From a virus, in IMG/VR virus record IMGVR_UViG_3300042564_006100, positions 1 to 64,000 of that record: a stretch of 64,000 nucleotides of DNA; one strand, 5' to 3'. Below the pieces are notes generated by a model. That model was given only the letters and a program-made list of their open reading frames with translations. It was not told the origin of the DNA and ran no database searches. The translations under genes and the position numbers were made by a program. This document shows positions 32,821 through 41,779 of this stretch, piece after piece (the first letter of the stretch is position 1; every line of letters begins with the position of its first letter).

Positions 32821-33104
32821 TTTCGGACACGTCCGGACACTTGGCCCTTAGTGTCCGCAACGTGTCCGAAGCTGGAGCCCTTATAAAATAAGGGTTTCGG
32901 ACACATGGACACTTTGGACACTAAGTATATATATGTATATGTGTCCGCACACACACGCATGCGCACACACGCGCTACGTGTAATGGTTTTTCGTCCCACA
33001 ACGCGTCCATGTGTCCGACGAATCGACATGCCGTTTGATATTAACGACTTGTGACTCGGACACGTTGTGTGGACACTAGCGAAATTGGCCACGTTAGCGT
33101 GTCC
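32821..33104. other. Candidate replication origin with iterons
   Basis: A non-coding stretch between the primase-helicase gene and the next early gene. It holds seven GGACAC (32825, 32835, 32899, 32907, 32916, 33058, 33071) and five GTGTCC (32851, 32862, 32941, 33011, 33099), mostly extended to TCGGACAC or GTGTCCGA. Two AT-rich stretches lie inside: TTATAAAATAAGGG at 32881 and a TATATATATGTATAT-like tract near 32925. Iterons plus an AT-rich unwinding region beside replication genes are the usual make-up of a phage or plasmid origin. They could instead be operators for the early promoters. Confidence 0.6.
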
Positions 33105-33114
33105 GAATGGGAGC

Positions 33115-35295
33115 TCAGAAAGGTTCTTGATCATTTTCATTGGGGATTTCCTGGTTGCGGTCGCGGAGGATCGTCCACGACCGGGTGCGCTGGCGGGCGG
33201 TATCGCGCCCGTAGTTGATTGGGTAGCCTTGGCCCTTGAGTTGCCCGAGGCGGCGTCCGATCTGGTCGGGCGTGTATTTGGCAGCGACGTGCTTGGTGGA
33301 CTCGTCAGCCATCATCTCAGCGAGCAGGTCGGTTGCCGTGCCCGTCCATTCGCTGAGGCCCGGGTTGGAGAACCACGAGCGCAGGAACCGCTCCAGCAGC
33401 TCGATGAAGCCCGCCGTGTTGCCCGACTGGCGTGCGGTCTCGATGAGTGCCGCGTGGTGGTAGCAACGCACTCCAAAGCGCACGTCGCCTTGGCAGTGGA
33501 ACGGAGGGTCGTAATCGCGCAGCCAGCGGGCGAAGGCAGGCAGTTCGGCGCGGATGTGATCCGCTGCATCAGTGAAGTTGCGTTCCGCCGTGCGGATGCG
33601 GAACAAACAAATTTTGTCGAGGATGCTCATCTCGACGTCCGGCAGGATGCGGATCGATTCGGGGTCCGCATTGCAGGTGATCACCACCCGACCGGCCCAC
33701 GGCAGCATGATCTGGTCGCGGAATTTCGGATGGTATTGGAACGCGTAGTTCGCCGGGATCTTCTTGAGCATCGCAGAGTAGAGCTGCTGCTTCTTTGGGT
33801 CCGACGACGGCACCGTGTCGTCCACCGACCAGACGCCCACCTCGAAGAGTTCCTTGTTGAACCGTGATTCACCCAGCAGGTAATCGGAGGCATCCATGTG
33901 GCCGCCGAACAGGCCGCCGATGAGGACGTTGGAAACCAGCGTCTTCCCCTGGTTCACGTCACCGGCGAGGAAGATCGCCTGGCCGTTCTTCGGCTTGCCA
34001 GCAAGCGCGTGGCGGTAGGCGTAGGCCATCCACGACAGGAAGAAGTCGAGTTGCTCGTCCGGGTCGAACAATCCCGCGAGGAAGTCAGCAATCCACGGGA
34101 AACCGTCGCCCCACTCACCAACGCCGGCCACCGGCTCGATGATGCGAGATCGGCTGATGTTGAGATACCGCTTTCCACCGAAATGGATGAGGTGGTCGCG
34201 GCGGAACACGAAGGGCGCGGCCCCGTCGAGACATCGGTTCTGGTGGATTTGTTCAAGCGCGATGTCGAGTGGGGATGCCGTCGCGCCGCCCGGTCGTTCG
34301 TCGGAGATCGTGTGTGCGACCCGCAGGTGGAGCGAGATGTCTGCCTTCTTGAAAAGACGCCAGACACCACCAATCTGGAGCCAGTAATCGCGGCCGTCGA
34401 ACCACGTGCCATTGATCGCGGCACCGATGGTGGATGCCCGAAATTCGTCGGTGAATTTCCTGCCAAAGATTTCGCCCCAGCTGACGAATGGCTTCGGGCC
34501 GGTGAAACATTGCATCCCGCTCGGCCTGACAATCGCGGCACCCGGGCTGTCGGCGCTTTCGTCCCAGAAACGAGGCCCGCGGGCACCGTCTTCGAATGGC
34601 CCAGGCCAGCGGCCGGGGAATCGACGCTCCAGTTCGTCCGCCACACGCTCAAGCGGGACTGTCTCGCCGAGGGCACCCCAGTCGGCATTCTTCGATGCTT
34701 GGATCGCCCACGATTGCAGCAGGTCCACCGAAAAGAGCGTAGAGTGGAGAACCTTCCATCCGTCGCCGCAGTGGTAGTATTGGACCGGGCGTTCGAGCGC
34801 TTCCTCGTCAAGCCCGGGCAGCAGTTTCTTGAGCTTCAGTTCCTTTTTGAACCTAGACACCATTGCCTTCTGTGCCTTCCGATCGAACACCGGCAGCGGA
34901 GCCTCGAACAACCAGAGGGCGCGGGCGTTCCCCGAGAAGGTCGAGCTCACCATGTTCGGCGGATACTCAGGCGACGCCCGCTTAAGGAACGCATCCATCT
35001 CCCCCGGAGCCACCTTGGCGTCGTAGTCGGCGACCAGAGCGTGCATGAACTGCGGTGGATTCTGCTCACTCACGCGCAACGCCACATTCGCACCCTCGTA
35101 GCCGGAGAAGAACAGGCTGTGGGTCGATGGATCGGAGCACCACTTCCGGTATCCCTCCTTGTCGAGGCCGGGAGGAACGGTGCGGGCACCATTGAGCAGC
35201 GGCGACCAGGGTTCGCCAGTGGTGATCCGGTGACTCGATAGATTTTCGAGACAGAATACTTGCGGGAAATTTTGGGTGGGTGGAAGGGAGTTCAT
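33115..35295 (-). CDS. Primase-helicase (SF3-type)
   Basis: 726 residues. The N-terminal 260 residues look like a primase-polymerase domain (HALVADYDAKVAPGE, SSTFSGNARALWLFEAP). The C-terminal helicase has Walker A LAGDVNQGKTLVSN near residue 445, a Walker B region GVWSVDDTVPSS and the sensor segment VVITCNADPESIRILP, as in P4/D5-type superfamily 3 helicases. It primes and unwinds DNA at the phage origin, which lies just downstream. The start overlaps the polymerase C-terminal gene (ATGA). Confidence 0.8.
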   Translation of the reverse strand: MNSLPPTQNFPQVFCLENLSSHRITTGEPWSPLLNGARTVPPGLDKEGYRKWCSDPSTHSLFFSGYEGANVALRVSEQNPPQFMHALVADYDAKVAPGEMDAFLKRASPEYPPNMVSSTFSGNARALWLFEAPLPVFDRKAQKAMVSRFKKELKLKKLLPGLDEEALERPVQYYHCGDGWKVLHSTLFSVDLLQSWAIQASKNADWGALGETVPLERVADELERRFPGRWPGPFEDGARGPRFWDESADSPGAAIVRPSGMQCFTGPKPFVSWGEIFGRKFTDEFRASTIGAAINGTWFDGRDYWLQIGGVWRLFKKADISLHLRVAHTISDERPGGATASPLDIALEQIHQNRCLDGAAPFVFRRDHLIHFGGKRYLNISRSRIIEPVAGVGEWGDGFPWIADFLAGLFDPDEQLDFFLSWMAYAYRHALAGKPKNGQAIFLAGDVNQGKTLVSNVLIGGLFGGHMDASDYLLGESRFNKELFEVGVWSVDDTVPSSDPKKQQLYSAMLKKIPANYAFQYHPKFRDQIMLPWAGRVVITCNADPESIRILPDVEMSILDKICLFRIRTAERNFTDAADHIRAELPAFARWLRDYDPPFHCQGDVRFGVRCYHHAALIETARQSGNTAGFIELLERFLRSWFSNPGLSEWTGTATDLLAEMMADESTKHVAAKYTPDQIGRRLGQLKGQGYPINYGRDTARQRTRSWTILRDRNQEIPNENDQEPF

Positions 35296-35600
35296 TTGCA
35301 GTAGCGGTTGGTGACAATGGCTTCGGCGGCGAGCGGGCAGCCGGTGAGCCAGTCGGGGGTGATAGACATGATTCGCTCGATCTCACGTGGATCGGTGCCG
35401 GGCGTGACCTCGCACACTGCCTCGTCGTGGACGTGGAAGACGACCTCGACTCCCACCCTGTGCAGCCGCAACAGGGATTCACCGAAGACATCGCGGGCCA
35501 CCGCCTGGACGCAATTAGAGACGATAAAGGGTTTTCCATCGCCGCCGCGAACGGTGAAGCGGCGGCGGGGACCGGCATTGAGAATATCGTAAACTTTCAT
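35292..35600 (-). CDS. IntC plus C-terminal part of DNA polymerase A
   Basis: 102 residues. Residues 1-29 are a C-terminal intein half: VYDILNAGPRRRFTV (block F) and FIVSN (block G) ending in the required Asn. The next residue is Cys, the +1 nucleophile, opening the extein CVQAVARDVFGESLL and polymerase motif C VVFHVHDEAVCEV with the catalytic HDE. Alone it has no polymerase core, so it must be joined to the product of 36222-38021 by protein trans-splicing. The ATG overlaps the HNH gene stop. Confidence 0.85.
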   Translation of the reverse strand: MKVYDILNAGPRRRFTVRGGDGKPFIVSNCVQAVARDVFGESLLRLHRVGVEVVFHVHDEAVCEVTPGTDPREIERIMSITPDWLTGCPLAAEAIVTNRYCK

Positions 35601-36235
35601 GGTTGGATTCGGTTGGTGTAGTTGGGTTCGATCAACAGCTTGTCGGCGGGCCAGCCGCTCTTGATTCGATAGAGAATGGTCGTGACCCCGACGCCGAACC
35701 GCTCAGACGCTTCCGCCACAGTCATTCGCCCAACCGGTGTGGCGATTGCCACGTTGTTCCGCTTGTTCCGGCACTGCGTCTTGCGTGACGCCCAGCGGCA
35801 GTTCTCCTTTGAATAGCCGCCGTCGTTGTTGATTCGGTCGAGACTGAGGCCAGGCGCATAGCTGCCGCCCATGTCGCCCCAGAAGGGCTCGAAGTTCAGC
35901 CACTCAGGACAAACACAAACGCCCCTGCCGCCATAGTTCTTAAATGCCCGGTGTCGTGAGTTACGGCACCTTGCCAGCATTGAACTCCAGACGGCAAACG
36001 CCGGGTGCCGGGACATCGAATGGGTGGACCGTTTTTCGCTTATGGCGGAGGCAAAGAGCGGGCAGCGGTGTGAGCAGAAGCGGGCATTCCGTAGTTCCGT
36101 GCCGACCTTGACGGTCGCACTGCCGCAGACGCAGCGAACCTCCCAAAGCGAGTGGTGACCATCGGTGCCGCATGCAGCAAGCACCGTGAGATGACCGAAC
36201 GTTTGGCCGACGAGTGACAGTCTAGGCTTCGGCAT
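35597..36235 (-). CDS. Free-standing HNH homing endonuclease
   Basis: 212 residues. N-terminal cysteine pairs (CVCGS, FCSHRC) suggest a zinc site. The HNH core reads AFAVWSSMLARCRN, YGGRGVCVCPEW, SLDRINNDGGYSKENCRW. A C-terminal segment AEASERFGVGVTTILYRIK is a helix-turn-helix for DNA binding. It lies between the two intein halves of the polymerase, overlapping the gene before (start inside its last codons) and the gene after (ATGA). It is expected to cut polymerase genes without the insertion and so spread it. Confidence 0.8.
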   Translation of the reverse strand: MPKPRLSLVGQTFGHLTVLAACGTDGHHSLWEVRCVCGSATVKVGTELRNARFCSHRCPLFASAISEKRSTHSMSRHPAFAVWSSMLARCRNSRHRAFKNYGGRGVCVCPEWLNFEPFWGDMGGSYAPGLSLDRINNDGGYSKENCRWASRKTQCRNKRNNVAIATPVGRMTVAEASERFGVGVTTILYRIKSGWPADKLLIEPNYTNRIQP

Positions 36236-38021
36236 AATATTCCGCTGCCTCCTGGTGAGTGGTTTCCGCCGAGGCCAGCCAACCGGCGCGTGTCAGCACC
36301 TTGTGGTCGGGAGTGACGCGCACACCTCCGAAATCAATGGTTTCGCGGTCGCCCTGCTCGACGACGCCGGAGTGAGTAACCCACTCGACGCCATCCCAAA
36401 CGAGATCGTCCTGTCCGACTTGCTCGATGGGCATCCATCCGGAATTGGTGAGAACTTCCGTGCCTTCGCCCAAACAGTTCTCACACAATTTTCCGCCGTA
36501 GAAGGGAATCCGGCGACTGCCGCGCTCGACGCGGGCGGTCCATCCACCGGATGACCTAACATCGCGGTAGGTCAGTTTTCGCCCGGACGGGAGCTCGACG
36601 ACAAAGTCACCACCTGAGGATCGTTTGAAGTCGTTCTGCAGTTGGTTCCACAGCGCAGTGATTTTGCGGTTCGACCCGCGGAACGACTCAACAGTGCGGG
36701 TCGCTTCCTGGGAGCTGATCGTGATGCCGGCCATGGTGCGGGCGACTTCGACGAAACGCTCGGGGCCGCACCCGTATCCCAGACCGAGGACGCGGGCTTT
36801 CGCCAGCGAGTAGAGCTCGGCGTTCTCCTTCTTCAGATTGCCGCCAGTCCACCCCATCGTGGCGCGGGCGTGCGCCTCGTAGAGCGGGACGCCATCGGCA
36901 AGTTGATCCAGTAGGACGGTGTCGCCACAAAGCCACGCGAGCACCCGTGGTTCGATCTGCGAGAGGTCACAGATGATGAACTCCTTGCCGGGGCGTGGCA
37001 CGATGCACCCGCGAAGGTCGGCACCGTAGGATTCCCCGCGTGGCAAATTCTGGCAGTTGAATCCGGAGTCGCCGCTCCACCGACCGGTGTGGGCACCAAA
37101 ATATTTGAGACCGAAGCCCATGCAGCCATCCGTCGGGCGAATCCGATCCTTCATCACCCGGAGCTTCTCACGCAGCGCGTTGGTTTTGCGGAATGTCCGC
37201 ATCGCAGCGACCCACGGAAACTTCTCGCCGTGGATATTCTCCCATGCAGCACACGCTGGGTCGTCTTCGGAAGTGGACGGCGGCGGTGGGATAGAGTTGG
37301 CCCGGCAATGTTCTCCTAGGGATTTAATCGAGAGCACGGCGGCATCGCCATCGGCCCACGGGATGTCGTTGCGGGCCTGCCACATCACAAGGTCGAGGGA
37401 GGCGACCGCCTGGTCGGCGAGTTCCGTGTCGATGCGGACGCCGCGCCAGCCTGACGTCATCGTCAGATGGGCAAGCTCGCGTTCGTTTTCCGGCCACTCA
37501 TGCGAGTGCTGCTGCCAAAGGTCGAAGCAGGTCCGGGCGTCCCGAATGACGTAATCCCGCATCTCGTCGGCGCGGCCGGCGTCCACCGCGTCCTGCCAAG
37601 TCCTGCCTTTCATCCAAGTGCGCAGGTCCTTGGTGACATCGACGCCGAGGAGCTCACGGGCCGCGCCAGCCAGATTCCGTGGCGCTCCGAGATACACCGA
37701 AAGGTTGGCCGTGCATCCACCACCGGCAAACTCGATATGGTCGGGAATCACGCCGTCGCGGGCGAGCTTTGCCAGCACGAGTCCGTCCCACGAAAGGTTG
37801 TGGGCAACGATGAACTTGCCGTGGAGCAGGCTCCAATCAAAGTCCTTCGGGTGGCCGGCCCATTCGATGCCCTCACCGACAACACCCATGAGGTAGATGT
37901 CGCACCTGGGGTCGTTCAAATAGTGCCACTGACCGAGCGACTTGATGTCGCAGCCCTTGCCGTAGAACGACTCAAAGTCCACGGCGACGACAGACGGCAT
38001 GGAAGTTGAATCAGTTTCCAT
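36222..38021 (-). CDS. polA: DNA polymerase A N-terminal part with IntN
   Basis: 599 residues; a start at 38000 (MPSVVAVDFESF) is an alternative. Residues 10-200 are a 3'-5' exonuclease (VAVDFESFYGKG, VAHNLSWD). The polymerase domain has motif A ICDLSQIEPRVLAW and motif B with KARVLGLGYGCG. The extein ends GGKLCEN at residue 515. Then an 84-residue N-terminal intein half begins with Cys: CLGEGTEVLTNSGWM (block A) and GVRVTPDHKVLTRAGW (block B, TPDH). Motif C is missing here and is carried by 35292-35600. Splicing would restore KLCEN-CVQAVARD, the normal sequence of the family. Confidence 0.88.
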   Translation of the reverse strand: METDSTSMPSVVAVDFESFYGKGCDIKSLGQWHYLNDPRCDIYLMGVVGEGIEWAGHPKDFDWSLLHGKFIVAHNLSWDGLVLAKLARDGVIPDHIEFAGGGCTANLSVYLGAPRNLAGAARELLGVDVTKDLRTWMKGRTWQDAVDAGRADEMRDYVIRDARTCFDLWQQHSHEWPENERELAHLTMTSGWRGVRIDTELADQAVASLDLVMWQARNDIPWADGDAAVLSIKSLGEHCRANSIPPPPSTSEDDPACAAWENIHGEKFPWVAAMRTFRKTNALREKLRVMKDRIRPTDGCMGFGLKYFGAHTGRWSGDSGFNCQNLPRGESYGADLRGCIVPRPGKEFIICDLSQIEPRVLAWLCGDTVLLDQLADGVPLYEAHARATMGWTGGNLKKENAELYSLAKARVLGLGYGCGPERFVEVARTMAGITISSQEATRTVESFRGSNRKITALWNQLQNDFKRSSGGDFVVELPSGRKLTYRDVRSSGGWTARVERGSRRIPFYGGKLCENCLGEGTEVLTNSGWMPIEQVGQDDLVWDGVEWVTHSGVVEQGDRETIDFGGVRVTPDHKVLTRAGWLASAETTHQEAAEYYAEA

Positions 38022-38388
38022 GCTGATTGTCTGGATGAGAGCTACGAACGATCAGTTCTAATGTCCGATCCGCGTCTTCATTGAAGTCGAGGTCAGGCTG
38101 GCATTCGCTCCGCGCCTGCCATGCTCCAGCCAAAAGGCCACAATCGAGAAGGCTGAGGCCATTGACCACATGATCCGCAATCCGACGGCACCTGTCCTTC
38201 GCGCATATAGCCACAAGATCCATGGCGAGGCGCTTTGATCGCGGCAGTCCCTCGTTTGATGCAATTTCTTCTCGAAGAAGTTCCCACTCAGCATTGAGCT
38301 CTGCAGCTCGGATTAGAGCGTCGAGCAACGATCGCTGAATTTCGTCAGCATTTAGTGGAAGCGGTTCTGGGTGGTCTGTGTTAGCCAT
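38011..38388 (-). CDS. Prophage protein, unknown
   Basis: 125 residues from the ATG at 38388 (MANTDHPEPL). Mostly helical; the last bases overlap the start of the polymerase gene. An inverted repeat lies ahead of it (ACGACCGG at 38404-38411 with its complement at 38428-38435) without a T-run. No function is known. Confidence 0.5.
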   Translation of the reverse strand: MANTDHPEPLPLNADEIQRSLLDALIRAAELNAEWELLREEIASNEGLPRSKRLAMDLVAICAKDRCRRIADHVVNGLSLLDCGLLAGAWQARSECQPDLDFNEDADRTLELIVRSSHPDNQHGN

Positions 38389-38454
38389 ACCCATAAATGC
38401 GACACGACCGGCCGGGATTGGCCCCGACCGGTCGTGAAGTAGTCAGTTTCTGAA

Positions 38455-39195
38455 TCAGCCGACGAGCGAGAGCGCGAAAGCGGCGAATGGATCAGTGTGA
38501 CGCACCCCGTGGCGAAGCACTGGGACGTGAACAAAGTTCATCCCCAGCTTTTCGCGGCGCGAGGTCAGCGACCACTCACCGAGGTGGAGTCCATCGCGCA
38601 ACGCGAACTGCGAGGCGGTGATGATCGTCTTGCCCGCACGGGTGAAGGCGGTGGAGCGCAGCGTCCAGAGAGCCAGTCCGTAGTCTGCGTCTCCAAAGCG
38701 ATGCGGGAACATCGGATGCTCCGGGAACGGCGAGCGCACCAGGACAAGCGCGTTGAGGATTGGCGAGAACGGCGGGCGTTGGTTGTCGCGCCAGTCGATC
38801 CAGCCGCCTGCAGCGCGGACTTCCTCCAGGGTGTCGAACACGCGGGGCATCTCCTCGCCGCCATAGGGGACGTATTCTTGGTATTGCTTTCGGATCCGCA
38901 ACACGGTGAGGGAAACCGGCTGAGTTCCGTCCGTGAGCGTAACCTCCTTGTTATAGACGAAGGCTCCCGGTTGGAACGTCTCCGACAGCGGGCCGACTGA
39001 CTGGACGAGGTTGAGGCGCGGCAGAACAAAGTCCTCCGGCAGAAACTCACCTTCGAGCGGACGGGACGGCAGCGACGAAAGCGAGGTTTCTTCGTGGTCG
39101 TGGGATTCCTTCAATACCGGGGTGACCGGAGCTTGAACGGTATCGGTGATAGCCGCAGGAGCGGCTCCTTCAGTGCGTTTGAACGATGTCAACAT
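38455..39195 (-). CDS. Prophage early protein, possible ssDNA-binding
   Basis: 246 residues from the ATG at 39195 (MLTSFKRTEGA); the frame upstream is not supported. After a disordered first 60 residues it has a beta-rich domain (DFVLPRLNLVQSVG, PVSLTVLRIRKQYQEYV). Proteins of this size and place, next to the RecB-like nuclease and polymerase, often bind single-stranded DNA, but no motif proves this. Confidence 0.5.
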   Translation of the reverse strand: MLTSFKRTEGAAPAAITDTVQAPVTPVLKESHDHEETSLSSLPSRPLEGEFLPEDFVLPRLNLVQSVGPLSETFQPGAFVYNKEVTLTDGTQPVSLTVLRIRKQYQEYVPYGGEEMPRVFDTLEEVRAAGGWIDWRDNQRPPFSPILNALVLVRSPFPEHPMFPHRFGDADYGLALWTLRSTAFTRAGKTIITASQFALRDGLHLGEWSLTSRREKLGMNFVHVPVLRHGVRHTDPFAAFALSLVG

Positions 39196-39241
39196 GATGT
39201 TAGTTTGCTTGATGGTCTGGTTGTTTGTGTTAGTCGCCCGT

Positions 39242-40348
39242 TCACTTACGTGTCCGGGTGAGAAAGGTGGATTCGCCGCCGGCCTCGTAGGCACCGACAG
39301 CCGCGAGGGCTTCGCAGAGTTCGTGTTTTGCCTTTGCTTTGCCGCCACGTGGGGCGTTCGCCGCAACTGCGTCTTCGAGCTTCGTCAGGCTGACATCGCA
39401 GCAGGCAATGAAGAGGTCGGGTTCGACGCGGTCCCGGACCACCCCCCACGCGGCCAGCGCGTCATTGATCTTGCGATTGCCTGAGCGAGTCCGCAGCTCG
39501 TGCCGTGGGATCTCGACACCCGAGAGGCGCATCTTGAGCGCGTGGTGGCGCACGCTTTCACACCACTTCTCCATCACGCGGGCGACCTGAAGTGCCCGGG
39601 CCATCACCGAAGGGTCGGTAATGTGGGATGGGCGGACCTCTTCAGGGAGGACAAGCTCGTCTGAGTAACCGGAAGCAAGCTTCAAGGCGTCGTTGTGGAG
39701 CGCCGCACACGTCGCCTTCTTGCGGCAGTAAAGGCATCCATCAGTTGGTCGGAGCTCGGGCTCGGGCAGCGAGGCCCGGGCGATAATCGTCTCAATCCGA
39801 AGCCTCAGCCGGAATTCATCGGCGCGGGTGTATCTGGCGGTGGAAACCTCGTCGCGACGCGGGAGCAGGATGTGGACATTGACCGCCTGAACGTCGGGGA
39901 GCTTCTCCAACACGCCCAGCGCGTAGCACTGCATCTGAACGTTTTCCTCGGCATCGGCCACCGGGTTGCGGCCGAATTTGAAGTCAATCAGGTCAGCGAC
40001 GGTGCCTTTGGCTGAAACCATCACGAGGTCGGCAGTGCCGAAGGTGAGTCGGCTAGCGATTTCGAGCTTCACCTCACGCATGATCATGACCTCGCCATGG
40101 ACACGGGCATCAGCCTCGATGCTGGCAGCATAGTCGCGGCACATGCCGACGACCTGGAGCTGCTCGTCATCAAGCCCGTCGTCGTTGCCGGTTTCAAGGG
40201 CGAGGTGGCAACGGGTGCCTTCCTCGCTCGCCACCGATGGAGTGGAGTCGGATCGATAGCCCGGGCAGACTTCTTTGAGTGCGAGCGAACTTGGCGAGTG
40301 TTCGGCATGGGGCCGATCCTCGGCGGGGGCGGTGATGATCTCAGTCAT
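39242..40348 (-). CDS. RecB-like PD-(D/E)XK nuclease, DUF2800
   Basis: 368 residues. The pattern HSPSSLALKEVCPGY at the start, GTRCHLALE, then the nuclease core FGTADLVMV ... VADLIDFKFGRNPV (Asp and the DxK-like pair) and QMQCYALGVL. A Cys cluster CLYCRKKATCAAL lies near residue 210, like the iron-sulfur Cys of Cas4/AddB relatives. DUF2800 proteins are frequent in phages and probably process DNA ends in recombination. The gene starts four bases before the helicase stop. Confidence 0.75.
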   Translation of the reverse strand: MTEIITAPAEDRPHAEHSPSSLALKEVCPGYRSDSTPSVASEEGTRCHLALETGNDDGLDDEQLQVVGMCRDYAASIEADARVHGEVMIMREVKLEIASRLTFGTADLVMVSAKGTVADLIDFKFGRNPVADAEENVQMQCYALGVLEKLPDVQAVNVHILLPRRDEVSTARYTRADEFRLRLRIETIIARASLPEPELRPTDGCLYCRKKATCAALHNDALKLASGYSDELVLPEEVRPSHITDPSVMARALQVARVMEKWCESVRHHALKMRLSGVEIPRHELRTRSGNRKINDALAAWGVVRDRVEPDLFIACCDVSLTKLEDAVAANAPRGGKAKAKHELCEALAAVGAYEAGGESTFLTRTRK

Positions 40349-41685
40349 ACCATCTCCTGCGCTACCGGCATTTGAAGTTGGCCCTGCAAATCTCCGTCGT
40401 TGAGGGTGTCGATCTGAGCGAGCTTCGTTGCGACAGCATCACAGGCATCCTCCTCACAGGTTCCGGCAGCAAAGACGATGCGCTGAATTGAATGAGCACC
40501 ACCCGCACGATGGACGCGACCGAGGGCCTGTCTAAGATCCTGCGCGGAATACGTGGGCGAAATAAGCGAAAGCCTCGGTTTCCCACACGTCGGGTCATGC
40601 AAACTCACACCCACTCCACCGGCGCGGATATTGCACACGATGAAATCCTCCTCGTTGTTCTGGAAACTAAAAATCGCCCGTTGGCGTTCCGATTCTTTTT
40701 GGTTTCCACGAATGACGCAGGTGGTCCCCAAAGCCTTCGCAACCTCATCGATCGTCGAGTCAAAGTTGACGAAAATGGCGACCGACATCCCTTCTTCGAC
40801 GCCATCCTTGGCCATCGCGACAATCGCTTTTGTTTTAAGCGACTCAATCTCTTGCCGTGCCCGCAGGAGGATCGTTAGGTGGTTCGCTTTGGAAGCGTCC
40901 ATCTGGTTGGCGAGATCATCCAATTCCTGATCGTCCTCAACAGCCATTGCCCGATTGAGGTCTCTCTTCATTCGATCATAGACCGCCTGAATTTTCCGCT
41001 CCGCGCCGGTGTCCACTGGCTCGGCGATGATCTGGGTTTTAGGGAACTCAGGAATATCCGCGATCCTGAGACGAGAGCCGGGGCCTCCAGGCCTGAAGAT
41101 TCGCCCGTGCAGCTGCTCCAAGGCATAAAGGTCGCCGTCAAACTCCATGCCGAACCGCCCCTTCGACACCCCATGGCGGGTCGCCCAGCCCCAGTAATCG
41201 AAAACACGATGAAGTCCGAGGGCGTAGCCGATCGCCCGCATCTCAAGCGGGTTGGACGCCGCTGTCGCCGAGCACATGAGAAGCCGAAGACCCTGGCGCT
41301 TCGCGCCGATCAGCATTTCAGCGGCCTTGCTGCTGCGCGCCTTGCACCGCTGTGCTTCGTCAAACACGACTAAGGTGTTCGGCGGGACCGACCAGATGAA
41401 TTGGTCGCCAACGAAGCGCCCATAGGGGGTCTTCCCGAGCCGGATCTGCTCATAGTTGGTGATCGCGACAACCGGAGCGCCGAAGGCAGCGGCCACCTTT
41501 CGCCACGCAGGAAGGACGGCTTTCGGTGCGACCACGAGCAGGGAGTATCCGCCCTCCCTCGCGACGTGTGCCGTGACGTAGGTTTTTCCGACTCCCGGAT
41601 CGCTCGCGTCGAGCGCAACACGGTTCTGGCGGACGGATTCAAGGACACGCTTTGCGTGCTGTATTTGGAATGGTAGTAGGTCCAT
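40345..41685 (-). CDS. SNF2/DEAD-type helicase
   Basis: 446 residues. Motif I DPGVGKTYVTAHVA, motif Ia VVAPKAVLPAW, motif II VVFDEAQRCKA (DEAQ), motif III CSATAASNP, and in the second domain VGVSLHDP and QALGRVHRAG (motif VI). Phage SNF2-like helicases take part in recombination or replication fork remodelling. It works beside the RecB-like nuclease, with overlapping genes suggesting joint translation. Confidence 0.8.
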   Translation of the reverse strand: MDLLPFQIQHAKRVLESVRQNRVALDASDPGVGKTYVTAHVAREGGYSLLVVAPKAVLPAWRKVAAAFGAPVVAITNYEQIRLGKTPYGRFVGDQFIWSVPPNTLVVFDEAQRCKARSSKAAEMLIGAKRQGLRLLMCSATAASNPLEMRAIGYALGLHRVFDYWGWATRHGVSKGRFGMEFDGDLYALEQLHGRIFRPGGPGSRLRIADIPEFPKTQIIAEPVDTGAERKIQAVYDRMKRDLNRAMAVEDDQELDDLANQMDASKANHLTILLRARQEIESLKTKAIVAMAKDGVEEGMSVAIFVNFDSTIDEVAKALGTTCVIRGNQKESERQRAIFSFQNNEEDFIVCNIRAGGVGVSLHDPTCGKPRLSLISPTYSAQDLRQALGRVHRAGGAHSIQRIVFAAGTCEEDACDAVATKLAQIDTLNDGDLQGQLQMPVAQEMV

Positions 41686-41734
41686 GTCCTCTCACTGCGG
41701 CGACCACCAACCGATTTGGCCCCTGATGCTGGAC

Positions 41735-41771
41735 AAAAATTGCACCCGCCTCGGTGGCCCGAAGCGGGTGC
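41735..41771 (-). terminator. Terminator after sigma-like gene
   Basis: On the minus strand GCACCCGC and GCGGGTGC form a stem with a 14-base loop, followed by AATTTTTG. It lies just behind the stop of the sigma-like gene and ahead of the helicase. Confidence 0.7.
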
Positions 41772-41779
41772 CGCAAGCG

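Noticed and set aside
33898-35241. 447-codon open frame on the plus strand
   Set aside because: It is the mirror of the primase-helicase gene and has no recognisable domain.
35292-38021. Simple frameshift or sequencing error splitting a normal polymerase gene
   Set aside because: The break carries complete N- and C-terminal intein halves and an intact HNH gene with proper overlaps, which an error would not create.
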